A stretch of 36,171 nt of DNA from a virus: positions 1 to 36,171 of IMG/VR virus record IMGVR_UViG_3300031565_000170; one strand, written 5' to 3'. The notes beneath the pieces were generated by a model that did no database searches, was not told the DNA's origin, and worked only from the letters and a program-made list of their open reading frames with translations. Of the stretch, positions 29,023 to 36,171 are shown one piece after another (position 1 is the stretch's first letter; each line of letters starts with the position of its first letter). The translations under genes and the position numbers were made by a program.

Positions 29023-29950
29023 GTGGCAAGAGTTTGATCCTACTAAAGTTATCCCTGATGACTTGCTTAGTGTAGCTAATGACGCGGCTAGTCTAGCCGG
29101 AATACTTGCACCTATTTTAGACGTTGCGGCTAATGTCGTTGACATAGCTTCTTTGTTTGTGAAGGGATATGATGACGCACAGAAATCAATCATAGAAGCT
29201 TTTCAGAATCTTCTTTTAAGTACGGTTCAGCAGTTGTTAGAAACAGGCGTTTATGTGCTTCCTTATATTCCCGCGTCTTGGAAATTAAACACTACTCCAT
29301 CAGCTTGGCTGGGCTCTGTAGCAGGATCCTTGAGTGATACGTATGACTCCAACAGGCCTATTCTAGTCGACCCTTATGCGTATGTCGGGTGTGTAGTTGT
29401 GATGACAACCACGGCCAACTACCCAAGTTTATTCAGCAAGCTATTCAATCTTTTTGGAATGTTGATTCCCAGTGCCGATCAAGTAGCGGCTTGGCCTACC
29501 AGGGGAAATGTTTTTGAGGTTGTTGAAGGAGTAGGAAGAGACCCTAATTGGGCAAGAAAAAGAATCGCTGACATAGTTCCCGGTGTAGGTCAAATTGTAG
29601 ATACTCTTTTGAATTTCTCCGGTGCTGTTTCTAGTGCTGCTGGAGCTTCTGATATTTATGGTTTGTTTGCTAATCAGTTAAGAAATAAAGCAACTCTTTT
29701 GCAGCAGATCAGTACTTTAATATCTGGTATCGTTTCGTCGATAGAAGATAGCATGGGTTTTTCGGATGCTTATTTATTGCCGATCATGGGGCAAGGGGAT
29801 AAAGCTTGGTTGCAAAGTGAAATAGTTACTTCTACTGGTGGCCCGCGCAATGTAGCCAGCGCCAACTATTCTGCTGGGGTTACTTTTTTGACTACTGGAG
29901 GAACCACGGCACCAGCAGAGTTGCTATTAAGTTTGTTTGGTGCGCTATAG
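29015..29950 (+). CDS. Unrecognised baseplate-region protein, 311 residues
   Basis: ATG 29015 follows GAGAGGAAAAGG. The N-terminal ~100 residues are helical with hydrophobic stretches (ASLAGILAPILDVAANVVDI, then FQNLLLSTVQQLLETGVYVL). The middle contains YVGCVVVMTTTANYPSLFSK and the C-terminal half is Ser/Ala/Gly-rich, ending TTAPAELLLSLFGAL. Long amphipathic helices suggest a structural or tape-like role, or interaction with membrane. I do not recognise a family. It is the last of three unknown genes inserted between spike and gp25. Confidence 0.65.
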   Translation: MAEWQEFDPTKVIPDDLLSVANDAASLAGILAPILDVAANVVDIASLFVKGYDDAQKSIIEAFQNLLLSTVQQLLETGVYVLPYIPASWKLNTTPSAWLGSVAGSLSDTYDSNRPILVDPYAYVGCVVVMTTTANYPSLFSKLFNLFGMLIPSADQVAAWPTRGNVFEVVEGVGRDPNWARKRIADIVPGVGQIVDTLLNFSGAVSSAAGASDIYGLFANQLRNKATLLQQISTLISGIVSSIEDSMGFSDAYLLPIMGQGDKAWLQSEIVTSTGGPRNVASANYSAGVTFLTTGGTTAPAELLLSLFGAL

Positions 29951-29958
29951 GAGAATGA

Positions 29959-30333
29959 ATGACTGAATATCCAAACGGTATAAGATTCCCTTTTAGATTC
30001 TCCGCTGCTGGTGGTGTTGATATGTGTGGCGGAGGCGATAAGGTGATGTCTAATTTAAAGGCATTAGTTTTGAGCCCCGTTAAGGAAAGACTAATTAGAA
30101 AAGTCGGAACGATTGGATATCAGCAGGTTTTAAGATCATCGTTAGGCTTGAACTCGGGTGCTATAGAATCTTTAGTTAGAGACGCGATTTTGAGATTTGA
30201 GCCAAGGGCCGTTGGTGTTCAAGTGAAATTAAGGAATGAAGATATACAGGGGAATCATCACGCGTTTATAGATGTGTCTTTTATTTTTAAATATACAGGC
30301 GATCCTGTAAAAGCAACTATCAGGATTGATTAG
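29959..30333 (+). CDS. Baseplate wedge protein (gp25 / gpW-like)
   Basis: A 124-residue protein of the gpW/gp25 family. It begins NGIRFPFRFSAAGGVDMCGG, the family's typical opening in which the first strands precede helices. It continues with LKALVLSPVKERLIRKVGTI, where gp25 proteins have an I.qILlT..GER-type stretch, here diverged, and ends with a C-terminal strand region (FIDVSFIFKYTG). gp25 links sheath and baseplate and starts sheath polymerisation. It is followed at once by the gpJ gene, the usual pair. TAGGAG precedes the start. Confidence 0.85.
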   Translation: MTEYPNGIRFPFRFSAAGGVDMCGGGDKVMSNLKALVLSPVKERLIRKVGTIGYQQVLRSSLGLNSGAIESLVRDAILRFEPRAVGVQVKLRNEDIQGNHHAFIDVSFIFKYTGDPVKATIRID

Positions 30334-30342
30334 GAGGTTATA

Positions 30343-32133
30343 TTGCCTACAGTCACAACATTATCCGGTGGAACAATCACAGTTGATCTTGGTACGAGAG
30401 ATTTTGAATCCATACGATCCGATATTCTAGATACTGACGGACTAGCAGATCTGTATACTCCTAACTGGACGGATCGTTCTGAGTTAGATTTAGGTGTAGC
30501 CCTAGTTGAGGGTATCGCTTTTATGTATGACAACTTGTCATATTATATAGACAGAAATGCTAATGAGGCTTTTCTAAGAACGTGCGTGCAGAGAAGATCA
30601 ATTATTAATCATGGTCACCTAGTAGGTTATGAACTATCTCCCGCCACAAGCGCGGAGGTGTTGTTAACCTTTGTTGCGTCTGGCGCTGGAACGATACCCG
30701 CTAAAGCCAGGATTGAAGTTGACACTTCCGACGGATCTACACCAGCAACTTTTGAGCTTGAATCTGAATTGATTATTCCAGTGGCGGGAACCTATACAGG
30801 TAATAACGCTATACAGGGAGTGACTGTTACAGATTCGCCCGTATCAAGTAACGGATCGCCTGGTTTCAATGTTCCGTTAGAGCGTTCTCCTTTGTCTTTG
30901 GATTCCGGTGGATCTTTTGGGCTAGAGATTTGGGTTACCGAATCGGGTCCTGCTGTATTGTGGACGAGAGTGGACAATTTTCTAGAATCTGCTTCAACTG
31001 ATATGCATTACAAATTGACTATTGACGAGGCTGATTTAGCAACGATAACTTTTGGCGATGGAGTAAACGGAAAAATCCCTGCTAGTGGTGTGGATAATAT
31101 ACAGGCGATTTACAGAACCGGCGGAGGTACGGCTGGAAATCAAATAGGTCCTGATAAACTAACCAAGTTGATTGGCTCATATTCATTTATTAGCTCTGTT
31201 ACAAATCCAGCTGTTCCTGCTGGGGGCGCTGAAAAAGAATCTATCGAACAAGCGAAATTCAATATCCCTGCTAGTCTAGTTGCGATGAATAGAGCAGTTC
31301 GGCATGATGACTATAGTTATTTTGCAAGGATTCAACCGGGGGTTTCTAAGGCGTATGCATACAGAGATCCAGATAATCCTTTCAAGGAGCGGATTGTGAT
31401 TGCTGTGGGCGGTAGCAATCCTATTCCATCTGGAACTTGGGATCCTTATACGGCTACGGGAACCGGCCTAATTGGGGACGTTGGTGCAGCCTTAGAGTTG
31501 CTTAAGACAACTCCCACTATTTTGATTGTAGAACCAGCTAGAGTCGTTGATGTTATTTTGGACATGACTGTGTATGCTTTCAACAATATCAGAAGGACCT
31601 ATGTTGAGAATTCTATAAGGGATAGTTTATTGAGTAGCGCTGATGGATCTGTTCAGGGAATTCTTGATGTTGAGTACATAGGATTTGGTCAGCAAGTTCC
31701 GGTTTCTTTAGTTATGAAAACCATTGAGGGTTTGACTGGAGTTGATTATTTGGATGTAACTAGATTCCAGAGAGTTCCTTATGGGAGGAAACTAACAGGG
31801 TCATCTTCTGATGTAACCATAGGATCGTTCGTGTATGGAATCGACACTCCTTCTGATACATGGATGATAGAGTTTACAAGCGCAAGTGCCTTTAAGGTAT
31901 TCGGAGAATCAGCAGGTCAGCAAGTTAATCAAGGTTCTTTGGATGTTCTATATACTATCGATGATGGTAGTTTTTCGTTCACGATAGCTTCTGGTTTTGT
32001 TGCTCCTATAGTTAGCGAGAAATGGGAGATTAGAACGGGAGCTTATGTCGGAAATATAGGCCCTGATAGAGCCGAATTGTGCAGGCTTTATAATGACTCC
32101 TATAATCTCACCCTTGCGGGCGGACTCGGTTAA
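30343..32133 (+). CDS. Baseplate wedge protein (gpJ / gp6-like)
   Basis: Begins at TTG 30343, supported by an ideal TAGGAGG about seven bases upstream. The previous gene ends within the same sequence. The 596-residue protein matches baseplate J / T4 gp6 proteins, with DLYTPNWTDRSELDLGVALV and EGIAFMYDNLSYYIDRNANE at the N terminus. The core then includes NRAVRHDDYSYFARIQPGVS and the C-terminal module VLDMTVYAFNNIRRTYVENS. It forms the ring of wedges that opens during contraction. A rare TTG start with a strong binding site may lower its yield relative to gp25. Confidence 0.9.
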   Translation: MPTVTTLSGGTITVDLGTRDFESIRSDILDTDGLADLYTPNWTDRSELDLGVALVEGIAFMYDNLSYYIDRNANEAFLRTCVQRRSIINHGHLVGYELSPATSAEVLLTFVASGAGTIPAKARIEVDTSDGSTPATFELESELIIPVAGTYTGNNAIQGVTVTDSPVSSNGSPGFNVPLERSPLSLDSGGSFGLEIWVTESGPAVLWTRVDNFLESASTDMHYKLTIDEADLATITFGDGVNGKIPASGVDNIQAIYRTGGGTAGNQIGPDKLTKLIGSYSFISSVTNPAVPAGGAEKESIEQAKFNIPASLVAMNRAVRHDDYSYFARIQPGVSKAYAYRDPDNPFKERIVIAVGGSNPIPSGTWDPYTATGTGLIGDVGAALELLKTTPTILIVEPARVVDVILDMTVYAFNNIRRTYVENSIRDSLLSSADGSVQGILDVEYIGFGQQVPVSLVMKTIEGLTGVDYLDVTRFQRVPYGRKLTGSSSDVTIGSFVYGIDTPSDTWMIEFTSASAFKVFGESAGQQVNQGSLDVLYTIDDGSFSFTIASGFVAPIVSEKWEIRTGAYVGNIGPDRAELCRLYNDSYNLTLAGGLG

Positions 32134-32570
32134 TGGGAATACTTAATCCATTAACGGTATACCGTGGAGATTATCGTTATCTAAGGTACAAACAGGAAGT
32201 TATTTGTGTTGTCTCTGATTTAGTTGGGGATTTCGTTTACATAAGCGGAGAACGGGTTGATGACAAATGGACCGTTACTAAGGCCGATCCAGAAGACGAA
32301 ACAAAGATGCCAGCTGTAGGTGTTCTTATAGAAAAGAATTCTGATACAGATGGAGTGATTCAACTCATGGGGGTGTGTACGTTGTTTTCTGGATTGGACG
32401 TTACAAAAGACATCTATGTTTTAGGGCCGTCCGGAATTCAAGTTGGATTACCTGTAATCGGTTCGAATGATTACGTCATAATTCAACAGGTTGGAATTCC
32501 TATTTCAAGCGATAGATTGTATTTACTTGGGAACAGTAGAACAGTAAAGCGATTAGGTGAATTAGGATGA
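32133..32570 (+). CDS. Beta-rich fibre-associated protein, 145 residues
   Basis: ATG 32133 overlaps the gpJ stop as TAATG. The whole product is predicted beta, with RYKQEVICVVSDLVGDFVYI, then the module VGVLIEKNSDTDGVIQLMGV and LFSGLDVTKDIYVLGPSGIQ, followed by VIIQQVGIPISSDRLYLLGN. The same order of strands occurs twice in the downstream tail fibre, so this looks like a free-standing copy of a fibre module. It may attach fibres to the baseplate or decorate them. No named family is assigned. Confidence 0.6.
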   Translation: MGILNPLTVYRGDYRYLRYKQEVICVVSDLVGDFVYISGERVDDKWTVTKADPEDETKMPAVGVLIEKNSDTDGVIQLMGVCTLFSGLDVTKDIYVLGPSGIQVGLPVIGSNDYVIIQQVGIPISSDRLYLLGNSRTVKRLGELG

Positions 32571-32773
32571 CCATTAGACGCCCATTACTTTTGACGGATG
32601 AGGGCAAGTTTGAAGAGCTTCACATCGAAGAAACCGTTATGGCGGAATTCATACGAGAAATTATACCTGTATCAATGGTGTTGCATGTTTTAGAAGACTA
32701 TCAGTATATTGTTTATAACAAGATTACTGTTGACGGATCTATAACCCTAGATGGAAAGTTGGTGATTCTCTAA
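32567..32773 (+). CDS. Small baseplate/fibre linker, 68 residues
   Basis: ATG 32567 overlaps the previous TGA as ATGA, and its own TAA overlaps the fibre start as TAATG. The product begins MTIRRPLLLTDEGKFEELHI and ends VDGSITLDGKLVIL, a strand-turn-strand ending common in fibre-attachment or trimerisation peptides. The middle is hydrophobic (EFIREIIPVSMVLHVLEDYQ). Between a fibre-module gene and the fibre, it is likely a joint or assembly factor. This is inferred from context. Confidence 0.6.
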   Translation: MTIRRPLLLTDEGKFEELHIEETVMAEFIREIIPVSMVLHVLEDYQYIVYNKITVDGSITLDGKLVIL

Positions 32774-35700
32774 TGGGCGAAATGAATGTAAAAACTGTTA
32801 CTTCGGTAGATACGCCATCGGTTGGGTATGTTAAAATTTTTCCTAAAGCAGATGGGTTTTGGTACTCAAAGGATTCCGCTGGCGCAGAAACTAAACTGGG
32901 AAAGACTCCTCATGCCTCGGATCATACAGATGGAACCGATCAAATAGCAGACGCGACACTAACAGATTCCGGTTTGATGTCCGCCGCTGATAAGCTTCTA
33001 TTGGGTTCCGTATCTTTGGGGAATGTCCTAACGCGCGTGAGAAATGAAAGCGGGGGCCCTTTATCTAAACATAAGTTGATTTGTGTGGTTGGATACAGTG
33101 TTGCTGAAGATAGGCCCCTGGTTAACTATGCCGATAAAGATAACGCTACCTTGTGCCTAGCCATAGCGATTCTTTTAGAGGATGTTTCCGATGGAGCCAA
33201 TTCGGATGCATTGGTAACAGGAACTTTAAAAGGAATTGATACGTCTGTCTGGTTAGTAAACGATCAACTCGTATTAGGTAATACGGGAGACATGTCTATT
33301 CCACCGCCTGCGCAGGATCCTTTTACGGGGATTGTTCAGAATATTGGTTTTGCATCTAGAATTGATGCCGTCGATGGGCAGATGGTTATTGTTATTGATG
33401 GTTTAGATACTTTGACGGCCGATCAAGTTTTCGGATTGTTAGGGACCTCAGGATCTCCGTCAAAGACGAATAGGTTTGTTACGGATTCTGATTCGCGTAT
33501 GAGTGACGCACGTACGCCAACGGCTCACGCTGCTTCGCATACAGACGGGTCAGATGATATTCAAGATGCAACTGCTGCTCAAAAAGGATTGATGACTTCA
33601 ACTTATGCTTTGAAGTTAGACGGCATCATTGCTGCTGATGGCGCACCCGAAGATGTAACAAAGTCCGTTGCCGTAATAGGAACCTCCGGTGACTATGCAA
33701 GGGAAGATCACAAACATGACGTGTCTACTGCTACACCAGGAGCAGCTACTCCAGGCGATTCAGCAACCGAGGGAACAGCAACCTCGCTTGCAAGATCGGA
33801 TCATCAGCACAGCTTGCCTGCGTTTGGAACAATTGCGACTACGTTTTGCGAGGGGGATGATTCAAGGCTGAGCGATGCGCGTACGCCTACAGCACATGCC
33901 GCTTCGCATACGGACGGGAGTGATGATGTTCGAGACGCAACCAATGCTTTAAAAGGATTAGCTACAGCGTCCCAAATAGGAGTGCTGGAAGGTCTTGTGA
34001 CAGGAAATCAAGAAGTAGATAAACTGGCTTTCAACCTTTCCGCAGGAGCAACCGCAACCGAAGGTGACATGGTTTGGAACGCCTCAGCTAAAACGGTTGA
34101 AATAGGAATGCCGGGTGGTACTGCTTTGCAAATTGGCCAAGAGATGGATTTGCCAGACCGCCCAAAAAATAAACAAGGCGTTCAAATCGATAATGGTCAA
34201 GCAGTTTATATTTGCGGTTCAACATCAGGGATCCCAGAAGTCAAGCTTGCTAATGCGGTACGATTAGATGCTAGGTACACCATTGCCATCGCTACGGAAG
34301 ATGTGGCCAATGACGCGCAAGGTAGGTATGTAACTTATGGATTCGTTAGGGATATAGATACAACTTTTGGTTCTGAAGGGGATTGGGTTTATCTTGATAC
34401 TACCGACGGAAATCTAACGGTCACTCCTCCGGCTCTTCCTAATTACGTTATTAGAATAGGCACTATCATAACCTCAGACGCTACTAATGGAGTGATCTAT
34501 GTTGCGATAGATAACAGCAGGGGACAAGATTTAGGGGGATTCTGGTCCGGTAGTTTTAGAGAAGTGTTTGACGCCTTGGTAACTTCTAATGGAAGTGTCG
34601 TAACTTTGACATTCGAAAGAAGAGGTGGTGGCGATCTAACCATGCAGTTCTCCACGGGGGAATCCGTATTGGATTGTGTTCCAGCCTCAACCGTTGTTTT
34701 AACAGCTGGAACCGATACGGTTCCACAAGCAAATTATGTGTATATTCCTATAAGCACAAAAGTTCTAACAGTTAGTACGTCACAGTTTCCCGCTTCTTCG
34801 GAACATATAAAAGTTGGTTATTTTTATGTTCAATCAGCTGCTTATGTTTTATCCGATGGAGCTTTAATCAATCAAAATTGGAACGATCCTTTATATCACA
34901 ATAGTACTGGTCATCTGTTACATATAACAGAAAGAATTCGAAGAATTGACGCCCAGTGGTTTTCTGGATGCGATGGCCAAGGTGGAGACGATTATACTAC
35001 TAGTGGCGTCGGATCTGTTACGGTACAAATCGGATCTGGTGTTATTTATCAAATGCACGCACAAAATTTTGTTTCTGTTGATACTTCAATAAGTGGGGAC
35101 GTTCATGTTGTTAATCATGATATAACGCCTTTTTATTCAACAGGTAATTTATACGATGTGGTGAATGACGCGGCTGGAGCTACGTTAGTAAATCGTTATT
35201 TCAATATTGTGCTCATTGGTGTGGCGAACAAAACAGGACAGTATTGTCCGGTTTTAATAAATTTGCCGAATGGATCTTACAATAACCTTTCTGATGCTCA
35301 AAAAGATTCTAACGGATATGATGTGCTTTCAATTCCACGCGAGTTCACAAGGGAAAGTTCAACCGGATTTTTGATCGCCAGATTAACTTTTAGAAAGGAA
35401 GGAACAAGTTGGACCTATCACTCGACAGTCGACCTTAGGGGATTGACTCCGGCTACCGCTTCTGGTGGTGGCGCTGGAGGAATAGTGACAGAGTTTAGTG
35501 ACGCACTTTTCCGCATAACCGGAAATCTAGATAACACCCAAAAAATAGCTGTAAGTGCTTCCGGCATCACTACGGGAAACACCCGAACGATTACGATGCC
35601 TGATAAAGATGTTACCCTAGATGATAGTGGTGACGCACGTACTCCAACGGCGCATGCGGCTTCTCATACGGATGGAAGCGATGACATTCGAGATGCAACA

Positions 35701-36171
35701 AATGCGCTGAAAGGACTTGCTACAGCCGCGCAGATCACGAAGCTTGAAGGGATTGAAGCCTTAGCCGATGTAACGGATCTAACTAATGTTGCGGCTGCTG
35801 GAGCGCTTATGACGTCTTTAGCAGACGCTAAAGGAGATGTATTTGTAGCTACCGCAGACAACACTGTTACGAGGTTGGCTGTAGGAACTGACACCCAAGT
35901 TTTAACAGCTGATAGTGGTCAAGCCAGTGGTGTGAAGTGGGCCACTCCTTCTGCTTCTGTGTCGTATCCTGTGTTTCATTTTTTCGCAAATCAAATGGAT
36001 AATCCAGTGACCGCTGATTGGGCTGTAAATGTGCTTGCTCCTTTAGTTGCGGGATTGGTTAATACGGCAATACAAGGAAGACTTTTTGACGATACTACAG
36101 AAGAGGGTGTTGGAATGCTTATAGAGGTTCCTACTGGAGCCACTAATATAATAATAGGATTAAGATCAAGA
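32773..36171 (+). CDS. Tail fibre protein with repeats (3' end missing)
   Basis: The frame opens at ATG 32773 and stays open to the window end, giving at least 1133 residues without a stop. Four copies of a short motif of the type ARTPTAHAASHTDGSDDI...DAT...KGL occur near residues 47, 244, 367 and 954, a common tail-fibre shaft or joint repeat. Two beta modules, around residues 95-210 and 415-585, share a pattern ending in a GD.VYL-like turn and resemble the small upstream protein. Residues of about 590-900 form another beta-rich unit ending DLRGLTPATASGGG. A TMPDKDVTLDD segment common in fibres precedes the last repeat. It probably recognises the host surface. The tip is outside the window. 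Confidence 0.85.
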   Translation, partial: MGEMNVKTVTSVDTPSVGYVKIFPKADGFWYSKDSAGAETKLGKTPHASDHTDGTDQIADATLTDSGLMSAADKLLLGSVSLGNVLTRVRNESGGPLSKHKLICVVGYSVAEDRPLVNYADKDNATLCLAIAILLEDVSDGANSDALVTGTLKGIDTSVWLVNDQLVLGNTGDMSIPPPAQDPFTGIVQNIGFASRIDAVDGQMVIVIDGLDTLTADQVFGLLGTSGSPSKTNRFVTDSDSRMSDARTPTAHAASHTDGSDDIQDATAAQKGLMTSTYALKLDGIIAADGAPEDVTKSVAVIGTSGDYAREDHKHDVSTATPGAATPGDSATEGTATSLARSDHQHSLPAFGTIATTFCEGDDSRLSDARTPTAHAASHTDGSDDVRDATNALKGLATASQIGVLEGLVTGNQEVDKLAFNLSAGATATEGDMVWNASAKTVEIGMPGGTALQIGQEMDLPDRPKNKQGVQIDNGQAVYICGSTSGIPEVKLANAVRLDARYTIAIATEDVANDAQGRYVTYGFVRDIDTTFGSEGDWVYLDTTDGNLTVTPPALPNYVIRIGTIITSDATNGVIYVAIDNSRGQDLGGFWSGSFREVFDALVTSNGSVVTLTFERRGGGDLTMQFSTGESVLDCVPASTVVLTAGTDTVPQANYVYIPISTKVLTVSTSQFPASSEHIKVGYFYVQSAAYVLSDGALINQNWNDPLYHNSTGHLLHITERIRRIDAQWFSGCDGQGGDDYTTSGVGSVTVQIGSGVIYQMHAQNFVSVDTSISGDVHVVNHDITPFYSTGNLYDVVNDAAGATLVNRYFNIVLIGVANKTGQYCPVLINLPNGSYNNLSDAQKDSNGYDVLSIPREFTRESSTGFLIARLTFRKEGTSWTYHSTVDLRGLTPATASGGGAGGIVTEFSDALFRITGNLDNTQKIAVSASGITTGNTRTITMPDKDVTLDDSGDARTPTAHAASHTDGSDDIRDATNALKGLATAAQITKLEGIEALADVTDLTNVAAAGALMTSLADAKGDVFVATADNTVTRLAVGTDTQVLTADSGQASGVKWATPSASVSYPVFHFFANQMDNPVTADWAVNVLAPLVAGLVNTAIQGRLFDDTTEEGVGMLIEVPTGATNIIIGLRSR
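32911..33000 (+). repeat. Fibre repeat copy 1 (diverged)
   Basis: Encodes HASDHTDGTDQIADATLTDS followed by GLMS, a shorter and more diverged version of the later fibre repeats. It lacks the ARTPT start. Confidence 0.6.
33502..33600 (+). repeat. Fibre repeat copy 2
   Basis: Encodes SDARTPTAHAASHTDGSDDI then QDATAAQKGLM. It is nearly identical in protein to copies 3 and 4 but differs at many silent sites. Confidence 0.75.
33871..33963 (+). repeat. Fibre repeat copy 3
   Basis: Encodes SDARTPTAHAASHTDGSDDV then RDATNALKGLA. Preceded by DDSRL, as copy 2 is preceded by DSRM. Confidence 0.75.
35632..35721 (+). repeat. Fibre repeat copy 4
   Basis: Encodes DARTPTAHAASHTDGSDDIR then DATNALKGLA, matching copy 3 almost exactly in protein. 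It follows TMPDKDVTLDD. Confidence 0.75.

Noticed and set aside
1-36171. Integrase, repressor, attachment site, lysis genes, CRISPR array or tRNA
   Set aside because: None seen on either strand, so lifestyle cannot be judged from this window alone.

Overview
The window is a 36 kb stretch of a tailed, contractile-tailed (myovirus-type) bacteriophage genome of moderate-to-low GC. Every supported gene lies on the + strand and genes are packed tightly, with many TAATG, ATGA and TGATG stop/start overlaps. Most starts have AGGAGG-like ribosome binding sites, and at least one sigma70-like promoter (TTGACA-17-TATATT) is present, so the host is a bacterium. The sequence does not identify which one. 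I see no integrase, repressor, lysis gene, tRNA, CRISPR array or insertion sequence.

Layout. (1) 1-4850 is an accessory/early-type region: the tail of an upstream gene, a strong nested inverted repeat, a protein combining a GHKL-type ATPase domain with a C-terminal HELAH metallopeptidase motif, four small overlapping genes (two with zinc-ribbon-like cysteines), a D12-class adenine methyltransferase with a GC-rich core, a consensus promoter and four small unknown genes. (2) 4916-12673 is DNA packaging and head: terminase large subunit interrupted by a 336-residue LAGLIDADG intein inside its Walker A motif, a small unknown gene, portal, MuF-like minor head protein, a promoter and 5' hairpin, a small gene, scaffold and an N4-gp56-type major capsid protein. 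(3) 12711-17274 is neck and tail completion: a linker gene, a head-tail adaptor with a C-terminal fibronectin-III-like domain, a stopper, a tail completion protein, a terminator-like protein ending in a 9-residue repeat, a beta-helix protein in an unusual position and a 54-residue gene. (4) 17391-24338 is the tail: a large decorated sheath, a gp19-type tube, a zinc-binding chaperone-like protein overlapping a 48-residue gene in the -1 frame with a candidate T TTT TTC slippery site, and a 968-residue tape measure. (5) 24335-32133 is the baseplate: CIS-tube-type protein, separate LysM protein, gpD-like hub, gpV-like spike, three unrecognised proteins, gp25-like wedge and gpJ-like wedge. (6) 32133-36171 is receptor binding: two small beta-rich proteins and a repeat-containing tail fibre that runs off the end.

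Working together, the terminase and portal fill a capsid built on the scaffold. The adaptor, stopper and completion proteins join head to tail. Sheath and tube are laid down around the tape measure with the chaperone pair, and the hub, spike and wedge genes form the baseplate that carries the fibres. The tail proteins look like those of contractile injection systems, while the portal and head genes look like SPP1/N4-gp56 lineages, so the genome is mosaic. The most distinctive items are the ATPase-metallopeptidase fusion, the Walker A intein, the possible programmed frameshift, the structured leaders before sheath and tube, and the three unknown proteins between spike and wedge.
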